A DNA stretch of 64,000 bases, taken from contig NZ_JAFCLG010000001.1 of the NCBI RefSeq assembly GCF_018129685.1, forward strand, positions 496,001-560,000, in the 5' to 3' direction. This stretch comes from Bradyrhizobium manausense (GTDB lineage Bacteria > Pseudomonadota > Alphaproteobacteria > Rhizobiales > Xanthobacteraceae). Position numbers and translations under genes: made by a program. Each line of letters begins with the position of its first letter. Position 1 is the first letter of the stretch. Positions 9,270 through 17,817 of the stretch are shown piece by piece. The notes beneath the pieces were generated by a model that did no database searches, was not told where the DNA came from, and saw only the letters and a list, made by a program, of their open reading frames with translations.

Positions 9270-9439
9270 CCCTCCGCTGGCCCGGCTCCGATGCCGGAAA
9301 TGGCACCGACGAAGACTGCACCCGGGCGCCCCAGCGCGTTATCGAATTCCCGCAATATTTTGCTGGACAGCACCCGTGGCCGTGCCAGTCTGGTGTCATT
9401 CCTGCTGGTTGATCGGCGACCGGATTCCGACGGACCGTC

Positions 9440-10414
9440 ATGGCCTTGAGCGCAACTCTTCCGATTCAGGACTCGCCTGCCAGCCTGTTCCAGGCGAGCA
9501 GCAGGGATGTGGATGAGCATTGCGCCGCGCTCGGCCGCTGGCGGCTGTGCTACGACCAGATCAGCGCGGGTGCGTTCACTGGCAGCTTTACCCAGCTTTC
9601 ACTGCCCCGCGTCGAGGTATTCCGCGAGATCACCAGCCAGCAGGTTCGCCAATACGGCCAGCTCGGCGCCGACAGCTTTGGCATCGGCCTGCCCTGGCAC
9701 GGCGACGGCGAGGTCAATTGCAACGGCGCCAGCGTCGCCGGCAGCCAGGTGATCACCTGCATCGAGGCCGAGGTCGACATGTGCACGCCGAGGGCGTTCG
9801 AGTTTCGAGGCATTGTCACCAGCGCAGCGCTGATCGAGGAACTCGCCGCTATCCTCGACATCGAACTGCCGCGGGCGGTCTGGCACCAGTTGCGCGCGAT
9901 GGAGATGGCGCAAGCGCCGGTCGCGCGGCTGCGTGCGCATCTTGCCGCGATCCAGGAGACGGTCACGACCGCGCCCGAGCGCTTCGACGATCCCGCCAGC
10001 CGTCAGGCGCTGGAAGATGCCCTCCTCGTCGAGATCATGGACATGCTGCCGACGGCGCGTCCCACCGATCCCGGCCGCAGCGCTGGGGCGCGCAAGCGCA
10101 CAGTGGACCGCGCTCGCGCGTTGATGCATGGCAGCGGCGACCGCGCCCTCTCGCTGCTGGAGGTCTGCAAGGCTGTCGGCGCCAGCCCGCGCAAGCTCGG
10201 CTATTGCTTCCAGGAGGTGCTGGGCACGAGCCCGATGCACTATTGGCGCGCGATGCGGCTGAACCGGGTGCGGCGGGCTCTCAAGCGCGGCGATGAGACG
10301 TCAGTCTACGACGTCGCCGTGCAGCACGGCTTCTGGCACTTCAGCCAGTTCTCGCTGGACTACAAGCGCCACTTCTCCGAGCTGCCCTCGGAGACGCTGC
10401 GGCGTGCCAGATAA
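9440..10414 (+). CDS. AraC-family transcriptional regulator
   Basis: A 324-residue regulator. The C-terminal ~105 residues form the AraC double helix-turn-helix, with L-L-E-V-C-K-A-V-G-A-S-P-R-K-L in the first HTH and Y-D-V-A-V-Q-H-G-F-W-H-F-S-Q-F in the second. The N-terminal ~200 residues form an effector domain like that of ArbA/EutR-type members. It is transcribed divergently from the hydrolase-amine oxidase operon across a 170-nt gap, the usual position for a local regulator, so it probably controls that operon in response to an amine. That role is inferred from position. The gene converges on the DASS transporter gene. Confidence 0.92.
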   Translation: MALSATLPIQDSPASLFQASSRDVDEHCAALGRWRLCYDQISAGAFTGSFTQLSLPRVEVFREITSQQVRQYGQLGADSFGIGLPWHGDGEVNCNGASVAGSQVITCIEAEVDMCTPRAFEFRGIVTSAALIEELAAILDIELPRAVWHQLRAMEMAQAPVARLRAHLAAIQETVTTAPERFDDPASRQALEDALLVEIMDMLPTARPTDPGRSAGARKRTVDRARALMHGSGDRALSLLEVCKAVGASPRKLGYCFQEVLGTSPMHYWRAMRLNRVRRALKRGDETSVYDVAVQHGFWHFSQFSLDYKRHFSELPSETLRRAR

Positions 10415-10484
10415 TCGCCCGATGGCAACGCTGCACCGCGGCAGCGCCGTTTCCATTCTTTCTTGCAATTTCAGATATTTGCGA

Positions 10485-10511
10485 GGGATTGGACGAAGTC
10501 TTCCCAATCCC
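10485..10511. terminator. Inverted repeat between convergent genes
   Basis: An 8-nt perfect inverted repeat (GGGATTGG at 10485-10492 and CCAATCCC at 10504-10511) with an 11-nt loop sits between the stops of the AraC-type gene and the DASS transporter. It fits a bidirectional transcription terminator, although no strong U tract follows on either strand. Confidence 0.45.
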
Positions 10512-10561
10512 CCGCCAGGGAAGAAAATCCTCCTGCCGACGGTATCATCCCGGGCCGAAGC

Positions 10562-12037
10562 TCACCGGACCATGGATAGCCAGGGCATCACGATCAACAG
10601 CAGTCCGGCGAAATAGAGCACCCCGAAGATCAGGCCAAAGCCCCAGAACTGGCCCTTCCCGATATAGCCGCTGCCGTAATACATCGGCGCCGGTCCGGTG
10701 GCGTAAGGCGAGATCACGCCCATCAGGCCGAGCGAATACATGCAGAGCATCGCCAGCGTCGTCACCGGCAGATCGGGGATGCCGGAGCCGACCGCAAGCA
10801 CCACGGGCAGCACCGCGGCGGCATGCGAGGTGATGCTCGAGAAGAAATAGTGGATCCAGAAGAACAGCGCGACCAGCAGGATCATCGCCGTCGACGGCGT
10901 CAGCCCCGACAGCGGCTTTGCGAACTCATTGGCGAACCATTTGATGAAGCCGATCTCGTTGAGGCCCGAGGCCAGCGTCAGCAGCGAGGTGAAATAGAAA
11001 AACACCTCCCAGGCGCCCTTCTCGCTGACGATGTCGGCGAACTCGATCACGCCGGTGAGCAGCATCAGCGAGATCACGATGAACACGACGGTGGTGGCGT
11101 TGACGAAGTTCGCACCCAGCAAGGGCACGTGAATGTCCGGGCTGGAGCCCGCGATCCACAGGAACATCGCGAGCACGATCAGCACCAGCATGATCCACTC
11201 GTTGCGCGACATCGGGCCCATCTCGCCGAGCTCTTTGGCCGCCCATTCCGAGATTTCCGGACTGCGCTTCACCTCCGGCCGGCAGATAGCGTAGCTGAGC
11301 AGGGGAACGAGGATCATCAGCAAAATGCCGAGCGGCGCGAAGCCGATGAACCATTGGCCCCAGCTGACATCAACGCCGACGGTCTTCTTGGCGATCGCAA
11401 GTGCCGCTGCATTCGGTGCGAGCGCGGTGAAGAACAGCGAGCTTGTGATCGCGGTCGCCGCGAATGCGGTCCACATCACATAGGTGCCGATCTTGCCGGC
11501 GGTCGGCCCCGGCTCGGAGCCATAGATGCGCGGGATGTTGCTGATGATGGGATAGACGATGCCGCCGCTGCGCGCGGTGTTGGAGGGCGTTGCCGGCGCC
11601 AGCAGGAAGTCGGACATCGCGACCGCATAGCCGAGGCCGAGCGTGTTGGTGCCGAGGCGCCGCACCAGCACCAGCGCGATGCGCCGGCCGAGCTGGCTCT
11701 TGCGGTAGCCGATCGAGAACACGAAGGCGCCGACGATCAGCCAGACCGTGCTCTCGGCAAAGCCGGCGAGCATCCAGCGCAGCGACTTATTGGGATCGGG
11801 GTCGATATAGCCCGCGACTCCCGCGACGGTCAGTCCGATCAGGCCGACCGCGCCGACCGGCATCGATTCCAGGATCAACCCGGTAATGACGGCGGCGAAG
11901 ACCGCAAAATAATGCCACTGATTGACATTGAGACCCGCCGGCACCGGCCACAGATAGATCGCGAGCCATACCACCAGCGGTGCGATCAACTTCCAGCGAA
12001 AGCCTTTCGCCTCAGGTGCCTGCGAACTGGCGGTCAT
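10562..12037 (-). CDS. DASS/SLC13-family dicarboxylate or citrate transporter
   Basis: A 491-residue inner-membrane protein with about 11-12 hydrophobic helices. The substrate/sodium-binding S-N-T motif is at 152-154 within A-P-A-T-P-S-N-T-A-R-S-G-G. A second half-site S-I-T-S-H-A-A-A and a C-terminal S-P-Y-A-T-G-P-A-P-M segment match the CitT/2-oxoglutarate-malate translocator branch. It should import or exchange di- or tricarboxylates. The ATG at 12037 was chosen over an upstream start at 12265 because a strong GGGGAGGG precedes it and the upstream part overlaps the crotonase gene in another frame. The crotonase gene ends 100 nt upstream on the same strand. Confidence 0.92.
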   Translation of the reverse strand: MTASSQAPEAKGFRWKLIAPLVVWLAIYLWPVPAGLNVNQWHYFAVFAAVITGLILESMPVGAVGLIGLTVAGVAGYIDPDPNKSLRWMLAGFAESTVWLIVGAFVFSIGYRKSQLGRRIALVLVRRLGTNTLGLGYAVAMSDFLLAPATPSNTARSGGIVYPIISNIPRIYGSEPGPTAGKIGTYVMWTAFAATAITSSLFFTALAPNAAALAIAKKTVGVDVSWGQWFIGFAPLGILLMILVPLLSYAICRPEVKRSPEISEWAAKELGEMGPMSRNEWIMLVLIVLAMFLWIAGSSPDIHVPLLGANFVNATTVVFIVISLMLLTGVIEFADIVSEKGAWEVFFYFTSLLTLASGLNEIGFIKWFANEFAKPLSGLTPSTAMILLVALFFWIHYFFSSITSHAAAVLPVVLAVGSGIPDLPVTTLAMLCMYSLGLMGVISPYATGPAPMYYGSGYIGKGQFWGFGLIFGVLYFAGLLLIVMPWLSMVR

Positions 12038-12137
12038 ACGCCCTCCCCTCAATCGACTTCCAATAGCCCGTTGGCCGGGCCGTTTGTCCTCGGGCGGCGT
12101 ATACGGATTGTCCGTGCCATGATCAATGGTCGGAGGT

Positions 12138-12944
12138 CTACCGTCCCCTGAAGCGCGGCTTGCGGCGGCCCAGGAACGCCTCGACCCCTTCCCTGTGGTC
12201 CTCGCTGAGGCTTGCGAGCGCGAACTGATCCAGATCCATATGGCTGGCGAGATCGTCCAGCACATGGGCGAGCCGGTTGACCGTCAGCTTGGTCATGGCA
12301 ACCGAGAGCGGCGGCTGCGCGGCCACCTTGCGGGCCAATTCCATGGCGGCGTCGAAGGCCCTGCCGGGATCGACGACCTGCTCCACCAGGCCCCATTGAT
12401 AGGCTTCGTCAGCGCCGATGCGTTCATCGGCCAGGATCACCGCCTGCTTGGTGCGGGCAGGTCCGATCAGATGAAGCATGCGCGGAATGCTCTGCCAGCT
12501 CATGTTCATGCCGAGCCCGATCTCCGGCACGCGCAAATGCGCATCGCTCCCCATGACGCGGAAGTCGAGCGCGACCGCAAGCGCCACGCCGCCGCCGATG
12601 CAAAACCCCTCGATCGCGGCGATCGTGATCTGCTCCATCTCCTGCCAGGCATGCGTCAGGCGTGGCCCGAGCTTGAGATGCCGCCGCAACGCGCCGAGAT
12701 CCATCTCCTTGCGGGCGCGTCCTTCGGCATCCTTCAGGTCGAAACCGGCACTGAAGGCGCCCGGATTCCCCGTGAGGACCACGACGGATGTTGCTGCGTC
12801 ATCCTCGAAACCGCGCGCCGCCGCCGTCAGCTGTCGCATTGCCTCCGGCGACAAGGCATTGATGCCGTCATGACGGTCGAACCGCACCACGGCGATCCGC
12901 CCTTCGGGCCCGAGGCCCTTCTCGATCTTGACGATGTCTTTCAT
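12138..12944 (-). CDS. Enoyl-CoA hydratase/isomerase (crotonase-fold) protein
   Basis: A 268-residue crotonase-superfamily protein. The oxyanion-hole segments are visible: F-S-A-G-F-D-L at about 64-70 and the Gly-rich C-I-G-G-G-V at 115-120. Of the two glutamates of true enoyl-CoA hydratases, the second is present (E141 in V-P-E-I-G-L-G) but the first is replaced by Ala (A121 in G-G-G-V-A-L-A). It may therefore be an isomerase or another CoA-thioester enzyme rather than a hydratase. The ATG at 12944 is preferred to the upstream in-frame start at 12986. It is divergent from the nitrile hydratase genes (121-nt gap). Confidence 0.9.
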   Translation of the reverse strand: MKDIVKIEKGLGPEGRIAVVRFDRHDGINALSPEAMRQLTAAARGFEDDAATSVVVLTGNPGAFSAGFDLKDAEGRARKEMDLGALRRHLKLGPRLTHAWQEMEQITIAAIEGFCIGGGVALAVALDFRVMGSDAHLRVPEIGLGMNMSWQSIPRMLHLIGPARTKQAVILADERIGADEAYQWGLVEQVVDPGRAFDAAMELARKVAAQPPLSVAMTKLTVNRLAHVLDDLASHMDLDQFALASLSEDHREGVEAFLGRRKPRFRGR

Positions 12945-13065
12945 GGGCGCCTCCGAACCTGGTGTTCGCCTGATCGTAGCGCACAAGCGGCGTCACGCAT
13001 ACGTGGCCGGATTGCGCTGCAACGAAGGCTCGACAGGCGGGGAACGATTCGCTTAATCTTTGACC

Positions 13066-13701
13066 ATGAGCAGCGATCACGACCACCATCATCATCACGA
13101 CCATGATCATTCGGAATTGTCCGAAACCGAGCTGCGCGTGCGCGCGCTGGAGACGGTTCTGACCGAAAAAGGCTATGTCGAGCCGGCCGCACTCGACGCC
13201 ATCATCCAGGCTTACGAGACCAAGATCGGCCCGCATAACGGTGCGCGCGTCGTCGCCAAGGCGTGGACCGATCCGGACTTCAAGAAGGCGCTGCTGGAGG
13301 ACGGCAGCAAGGCGATCGGCACGCTCGGCCACGTCAGCCGCGTCGGCGACCATCTCGTCGTGGTCGAGAACACGCCCGAGCGTCACAACATGGTCGTGTG
13401 CACGCTGTGCTCCTGCTACCCCTGGGAAATGCTGGGGTTGCCGCCGGTATGGTACAAGGCCTCGCCCTATCGCTCGCGCGCGGTGAAGGATCCGCGCGGC
13501 GTGCTCGCCGATTTCGGCTTGACCTTGCCGAAAGACATCGAAATCCGGGTCTGGGATTCCACCGCCGAGACCCGCTTCCTGGTGCTGCCGATGCGGCCCG
13601 CAGGCACCGGAGGCTGGAGCGAGGAGCAGCTCGCTGACCTCGTCACGCGCGACTCCATGATCGGCACCGGCTTCCCCAGGACGCCCGGGGCGCCGTCGTG
13701 A
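13066..13701 (+). CDS. nthA: Nitrile hydratase alpha subunit, cobalt type
   Basis: A 211-residue alpha subunit of nitrile hydratase, which hydrates nitriles to amides. The metal-binding claw is C112-T-L-C115-S-C117; Thr at the second position is the cobalt-type signature (iron enzymes have Ser), and two of these Cys become oxidised in mature enzymes. The N-terminus is a His/Asp run (about residues 4-15), an unusual extension that could bind metal. I chose the ATG at 13066 over a TTG at 13060. Its stop overlaps the beta-subunit start by 4 nt (GTGA), so the two are translationally coupled. No amidase gene is nearby. Confidence 0.94.
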   Translation: MSSDHDHHHHHDHDHSELSETELRVRALETVLTEKGYVEPAALDAIIQAYETKIGPHNGARVVAKAWTDPDFKKALLEDGSKAIGTLGHVSRVGDHLVVVENTPERHNMVVCTLCSCYPWEMLGLPPVWYKASPYRSRAVKDPRGVLADFGLTLPKDIEIRVWDSTAETRFLVLPMRPAGTGGWSEEQLADLVTRDSMIGTGFPRTPGAPS

Positions 13702-14357
13702 ACGGCGTGCACGACATGGGCGGCATGGACGGGTTCGGCAAGGTCGAGCCCGAGGCAAACGAGCCTGTCTTCCACGAAGAATGGGAATCCCGCGTGCTCG
13801 CCATGGTGCGCGCGATGGGCGCGGCCGGCGCCTACAACATCGACACGTCGCGCTTCTATCGCGAGACGTTGCCGCCCCATGTCTACCTCTCGAGCTCCTA
13901 TTACAAGAAGTGGTTCCTCGGGCTCGAGGAGATGCTGATCGAGAAGGGCTATCTCACGCGGCAGGAGGTTGCCGCCGGCCATGCGATGACGCCCGGAAAG
14001 GCGCTCAAGCACGGCAAGTTCGATCTCGCCAATGTCGAGCGCATCATGGTGCGCGGCAAGTTCGGCCGGCCCGCGCCGGCGGCGGCCAAATTCAACATCG
14101 GCGATCGCGTTCGCGCGAAAAACATGCATCCGGCCACGCACACGCGGCTGCCGCGCTATGTGCGCGGCCATGTCGGCGTGGTCGAACTGAACCACGGCTG
14201 CCACGTGTTTCCTGACACGGCGGCGATGGAGCTCGGCGAGAATCCGCAATGGCTCTACACCGTCGTGTTCGAAGGCCGCGATCTCTGGGGCGCGGATGGC
14301 GATCCGACGCTGAAGGTCTCGATCGACGCGTTCGAGCCCTATCTGGACCCGGCGTGA
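13698..14357 (+). CDS. nthB: Nitrile hydratase beta subunit
   Basis: A 219-residue beta subunit beginning at a GTG that overlaps the alpha-subunit stop. The family start M-N-G-x-H-D-M-G-G is clear. The C-terminal SH3-like half (about 130-219) includes F-x-x-G-D-R-V-R and the conserved H-T-R-x-P-R-Y-x-R-G segment that contacts the alpha-subunit active site. It forms the heterodimer with NthA in the cytoplasm. The stop shares one nucleotide with the start of the accessory gene (TGATG), giving a tight three-gene operon. Confidence 0.94.
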   Translation: MNGVHDMGGMDGFGKVEPEANEPVFHEEWESRVLAMVRAMGAAGAYNIDTSRFYRETLPPHVYLSSSYYKKWFLGLEEMLIEKGYLTRQEVAAGHAMTPGKALKHGKFDLANVERIMVRGKFGRPAPAAAKFNIGDRVRAKNMHPATHTRLPRYVRGHVGVVELNHGCHVFPDTAAMELGENPQWLYTVVFEGRDLWGADGDPTLKVSIDAFEPYLDPA

Positions 14358-14734
14358 TGAGCAGCACGGCCGCGGCCGCCGCCACTGCGGCGATTCCAGG
14401 CATTCCGCGCGATGACGACGGCCCGGTGTTCCGCGCACCCTGGGAGGCGCAGGCCTTTGCCATGGCGCTGACCCTGCACGAGCGCGGCGTATTCACCTGG
14501 CCCGAGTGGGCCGCGGCGCTGGCCGACGAAATCAAGCGCGCGCAAGCTGCCGGTGATCCTGACACGGGCGAGACGTATTACCTGCACTGGCTCGCCACGC
14601 TGGAGGGCCTCGTCGCACGCAAGGGCGTCGCGTCGATGGACACGCTGCATCGCTACCGCGATGCCTGGGACCACGCCGCGGATCGCACGCCGCACGGCCA
14701 GCCGATCGAGCTGCGGGACGAGGATTTTGGCTAG
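14357..14734 (+). CDS. Nitrile hydratase accessory (activator) protein
   Basis: A 125-residue protein homologous to the N-terminal half of the nitrile hydratase beta subunit (F-R-A-P-W-E-A-Q-A-F-A-M, then Y-Y-x-x-W-L-x-x-L-E). Proteins of this type are the cobalt-insertion or subunit-swapping chaperones that mature the alpha subunit. The ATG at 14357 overlaps the beta stop by one nucleotide; a GTG three nucleotides upstream is the alternative. An Ala-rich N-terminus precedes the conserved part. Its presence agrees with the cobalt-type alpha-subunit motif. Confidence 0.9.
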   Translation: MSSTAAAAATAAIPGIPRDDDGPVFRAPWEAQAFAMALTLHERGVFTWPEWAAALADEIKRAQAAGDPDTGETYYLHWLATLEGLVARKGVASMDTLHRYRDAWDHAADRTPHGQPIELRDEDFG

Positions 14735-14782
14735 TGCGTGATGACTTTTCTTCGAATCTTCATCCGGCTCTATGTTTTTGTT

Positions 14783-14856
14783 GGAGCATGATCCCTCGAG
14801 TCGCGCCCGAGGGCATGCTTTTCGGAAAACCGACAACTCGGTCCGGATGATGCTCC
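14783..14856. repeat. Imperfect palindromic intergenic element
   Basis: The ends GGAGCATGATCC (14783-14794) and GGATGATGCTCC (14845-14856) are inverted repeats with one mismatch, and the 74-nt element fills the gap between two convergent genes. It resembles the GAGCATGATC-type palindromes that I recall as scattered through Bradyrhizobium intergenic DNA. It may act as a bidirectional terminator. Confidence 0.6.
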
Positions 14857-14857
14857 G

Positions 14858-15862
14858 TCAGCCGTGATCCGGCAGCGATTTAAGAAATTCCAAGAGCGCG
14901 GCGTTGACCTCTTCAGGCCGCTCCTGTTGGGTCCAATGACCGCAGCCTGCCAGCATCTTGATGCCGCGCAAACCGGGAACGAGGTTTTTGAGGTTGGCGA
15001 GCACCTGTTCCGTGCCGGGAAAGGAAATCACCAGGTCGTGATCGCCGGCCATGAATAACGCCGGCACCGAAACCCGCAGGCCCGCCATCGCGCCGAGCAG
15101 CTCCCAGTTTCGATCGATGTTGCGATAATAGTTCAGGCCTCCGCGAAAGCCGGTTCGCCTGAATTCCTCTCCATAAAAGTCGATATCCTTTTCGGTCATC
15201 CAAGACGGCAATGCTGCCATTGCGCCAGAACCTCGCAGTAATTCACCGCCGTTCGGGACCATCGCGAAATTTTCTGACGGCCCGCCGCTTGCCTGAGCGG
15301 CTCGTGCGAGCGCCACACCATCGCCCGACCCGGCAAACAGCAGGTTGCGTAACGTGGTCCGCGGATCGCGCTCGAACTCTGCTTCGGCGAGTCCTGGCTC
15401 CTGGAAGTAAAGCATGTAGAACCGCGCGTTTTCCGTGCGCGGCATGAGCGCGGTTCGAAGCGACATGCCCCGTGGATAGAACGGAACGCTCATGGCCACC
15501 ACAGCCCTGAAGCGGTCCGGCCGCAGCAGCGCCGCCTGCCAAGCGACGATAGCCCCCCAGTCGTGACCGACAATTGCCGCCTTCTCCGCCCCGAGCGCGT
15601 CGAGAACGCCGACCATATCGCCGACGAGATGAAACAGCGTGTATTTGTCGATCGCCTCGGGCGCGTCGCTCTTGCCATAGCCGCGCATATCGGGGGCTAC
15701 GGCATGGAAGCCGGCTGCGGCAAGGGCGCCCAATTGATGTCGCCACGAGTACCAGGATTCCGGCCAGCCATGGGCCAGCAATACGGCCGGTCCTTCGCCC
15801 TGCTCAGCGATATTGAGGTGGATCCCATTACTTTCGACAATTCGTTGCTTCGGCTCGCTCAT
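14858..15862 (-). CDS. Alpha/beta hydrolase, epoxide-hydrolase-like
   Basis: A 334-residue soluble alpha/beta hydrolase. The oxyanion segment H-G-W-P-E-S-W lies at 31-37, the nucleophile is D101 in G-H-D-W-G-A, the acid is D274 or D276 in M-A-G-D-H-D, and the base is H309 in G-C-G-H-W. Lid tyrosines (Y149/Y152 and Y245/Y246) fit the soluble epoxide hydrolase subfamily, which opens epoxides to diols; haloalkane dehalogenases are the alternative. The ORF starts at an ATG at 15862. It converges on the nitrile hydratase operon. Confidence 0.92.
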   Translation of the reverse strand: MSEPKQRIVESNGIHLNIAEQGEGPAVLLAHGWPESWYSWRHQLGALAAAGFHAVAPDMRGYGKSDAPEAIDKYTLFHLVGDMVGVLDALGAEKAAIVGHDWGAIVAWQAALLRPDRFRAVVAMSVPFYPRGMSLRTALMPRTENARFYMLYFQEPGLAEAEFERDPRTTLRNLLFAGSGDGVALARAAQASGGPSENFAMVPNGGELLRGSGAMAALPSWMTEKDIDFYGEEFRRTGFRGGLNYYRNIDRNWELLGAMAGLRVSVPALFMAGDHDLVISFPGTEQVLANLKNLVPGLRGIKMLAGCGHWTQQERPEEVNAALLEFLKSLPDHG

Positions 15863-16062
15863 CTTTCCCTCTTGCTCGATTGTGACTGCAGATGCTTCTG
15901 CAGACAGCCTGTCGAACGAGCGAGAGACGGAACGACATCTCCAGGATAAATTAATTACCTTTTGGGCGCGCCGGAGATCCTGCTCTGCGGCGACCTGCGT
16001 CTTTTTTGTAACTGAGCTTCTCGGCGTGTACGCTTTCGCGGGCTATGACACCATTTCCTTGG

Positions 16063-16776
16063 CTACTTTCCCGCGACGAACTCCCGCCACCCCTTCGCCC
16101 GCAGGCTACACGCCGGGCACTCGCCACATCCGTACCCCCAATCATGCTGCGCGCCGCGTTCACCGAGATAGCAGGTGTGAGACTGCGCGCGGATGAGATC
16201 GACCAGCGCGTCGCCGCCGAGGTCATGCGCGAGCTTCCATGTCGCGGCCTTGTCGATCCACATCAAGGGCGTGTGCAACTCGAACGTCCTCGCCATGCCG
16301 AGCGAGAGCGCGGCCTGCATGGCGCGGATGGTCTCGTCGCGACAATCGGGATAGCCGGAATAGTCCGTCTCGCACATGCCACCGACGATGTGGGCGATGC
16401 CGCGCCGATAGGCCAGCGCCGCCGCAAAAGTCAGGAACACCAGATTGCGGCCGGGCACGAACGTGTTGGGCAAACCATCTGCGCCCATCGCAATTGCGAC
16501 ATCGCGCGTCAGCGCAGTCTCGGACACGGCTGCGAGCGTCGGGATCGACAACGTGTGGCTGTCGCCAAGCTTTTCCGCCCAATCCGCGCGCAGGCTCTTG
16601 ATGCCGTCGAACAGCTGGTCGCGGCAGTCGAGCTCGACGGCATGACGTTGCCCGTACGCGAACCCCAGCGTCTCCACGCGCGCGAAGCGGCTGAGCGCCC
16701 AGGCGAGGCAGGTGGTGGAATCCTGACCGCCGGAGAACAGCACCAACGCGGTTTGTGATGAAAATGCGTCACTCAT
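16063..16776 (-). CDS. queC: 7-cyano-7-deazaguanine synthase QueC
   Basis: A 237-residue enzyme that converts 7-carboxy-7-deazaguanine to preQ0 with ATP and ammonia in queuosine synthesis. The PP-loop S-G-G-Q-D-S is at 15-20. Four zinc-binding Cys are C202, C217, C220 and C223 (G-C-G-E-C-P-A-C). The start at ATG 16776 puts the PP-loop near the N-terminus as in the family; an upstream in-frame start at 17007 would overlap mazG. It is divergent from mazG with 127 nt between. No other queuosine genes are in the window. Confidence 0.96.
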   Translation of the reverse strand: MSDAFSSQTALVLFSGGQDSTTCLAWALSRFARVETLGFAYGQRHAVELDCRDQLFDGIKSLRADWAEKLGDSHTLSIPTLAAVSETALTRDVAIAMGADGLPNTFVPGRNLVFLTFAAALAYRRGIAHIVGGMCETDYSGYPDCRDETIRAMQAALSLGMARTFELHTPLMWIDKAATWKLAHDLGGDALVDLIRAQSHTCYLGERGAQHDWGYGCGECPACSLRAKGWREFVAGK

Positions 16777-16903
16777 GGCCCGCGCTTTAGCACTGTGGAA
16801 TGGATCAGCCAATCGGTGGAAATCGGCCTGTTCCGGTGCACCGCGCTGGGAACGGCGGCCCGCTTTTGGCATAAGGTTTCGGACCCAGGAGACTGCCCCC
16901 GCA

Positions 16904-17722
16904 ATGACCCCTTCCCGCGACATTTCCCGCCTGATCGAGATCATGGCGGCGCTGCGTACGCCGGTGACCGGCTGCCCCTGGGACCTCGAACAGGATTTTT
17001 CGACCATCGCGCCCTACACGATCGAGGAGGCCTATGAGGTGGTCGACGCCATCGACCGCGGCGATCTCGACGACCTGCGCGAAGAGCTTGGCGACCTCCT
17101 GCTGCAGGTGGTGTTCCACGCCCGGATGGCCGAGGAGCAGAACGCGTTTGCCTTTGGAGATGTCGTCGAAGCCATCACGCGAAAAATGATCCGGCGCCAT
17201 CCCCACGTCTTCGCCGACAAGGAGGGCAATCTCGCCTCCTCCCACGTCAAGGAAGTCTGGGACCGCATCAAGGCCGAGGAGAAAGCCGAGCGCGCCGCGC
17301 GACGGCCGCCGGAAGCTGCGCCGAAGCACAAATCGCTGCTCTCGGGCGTGAAGGCCGGCCAGCCCGCGCTGACCCGCGCCATGGAGCTGCAGCGCAAAGC
17401 CTCGACCGTCGGGTTCGACTGGAACGACCCGCGCGCGGTGTTGCAAAAGATCCGCGAGGAAGCCGACGAGATCGAGGCCGCACTCGACCGCAACGACAAG
17501 CAGGAGATCGCGGAGGAGACCGGCGACCTGATGTTTGCGTTGGTCAACCTCGCCCGCCATGTCGACGCGGATCCCGAAGCCGCATTGCGCGCGACCAACG
17601 CGAAATTTGAACGGCGGTTTGCCTATATCGAGCGGGCGCTGGAGGCGCAGGGGCGCACGCTGGAGCAGGCGTCGCTGGCCGAGATGGATGCGCTGTGGAA
17701 TGCCGCGAAGACGGAGGCCTGA
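16904..17722 (+). CDS. mazG: Nucleoside triphosphate pyrophosphohydrolase MazG
   Basis: A 272-residue protein with the two tandem MazG domains of the full-length enzyme. The first has C-P-W-D-x-E-Q and E-E-A-Y-E-V-V-D followed by E-L-G-D-L-L-L-Q. The second has E-E-A-D-E-I and E-E-T-G-D-L-M-F-A. These EExxE/ExxD motifs bind magnesium. It hydrolyses NTPs to NMP and pyrophosphate, cleaning up damaged nucleotides. The ATG at 16904 is used because the upstream extension to 16775 overlaps the queC start and has no family similarity. The gene converges on mgtE. Confidence 0.95.
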   Translation: MTPSRDISRLIEIMAALRTPVTGCPWDLEQDFSTIAPYTIEEAYEVVDAIDRGDLDDLREELGDLLLQVVFHARMAEEQNAFAFGDVVEAITRKMIRRHPHVFADKEGNLASSHVKEVWDRIKAEEKAERAARRPPEAAPKHKSLLSGVKAGQPALTRAMELQRKASTVGFDWNDPRAVLQKIREEADEIEAALDRNDKQEIAEETGDLMFALVNLARHVDADPEAALRATNAKFERRFAYIERALEAQGRTLEQASLAEMDALWNAAKTEA

Positions 17723-17817
17723 CACGAGGACGCGCAGGGGACATCAGGCAGAACCGGAAGCCGCCGCGCCGGCGCTCGAGACGGCTCGACGGCGCCCTCG
17801 CTGAAGCAACGCGCCTC

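Noticed and set aside
17760..17800. GC-rich inverted repeat between mazG and mgtE
   Set aside because: The stem is interrupted and there is no U tract, so it is too weak to list as a terminator.
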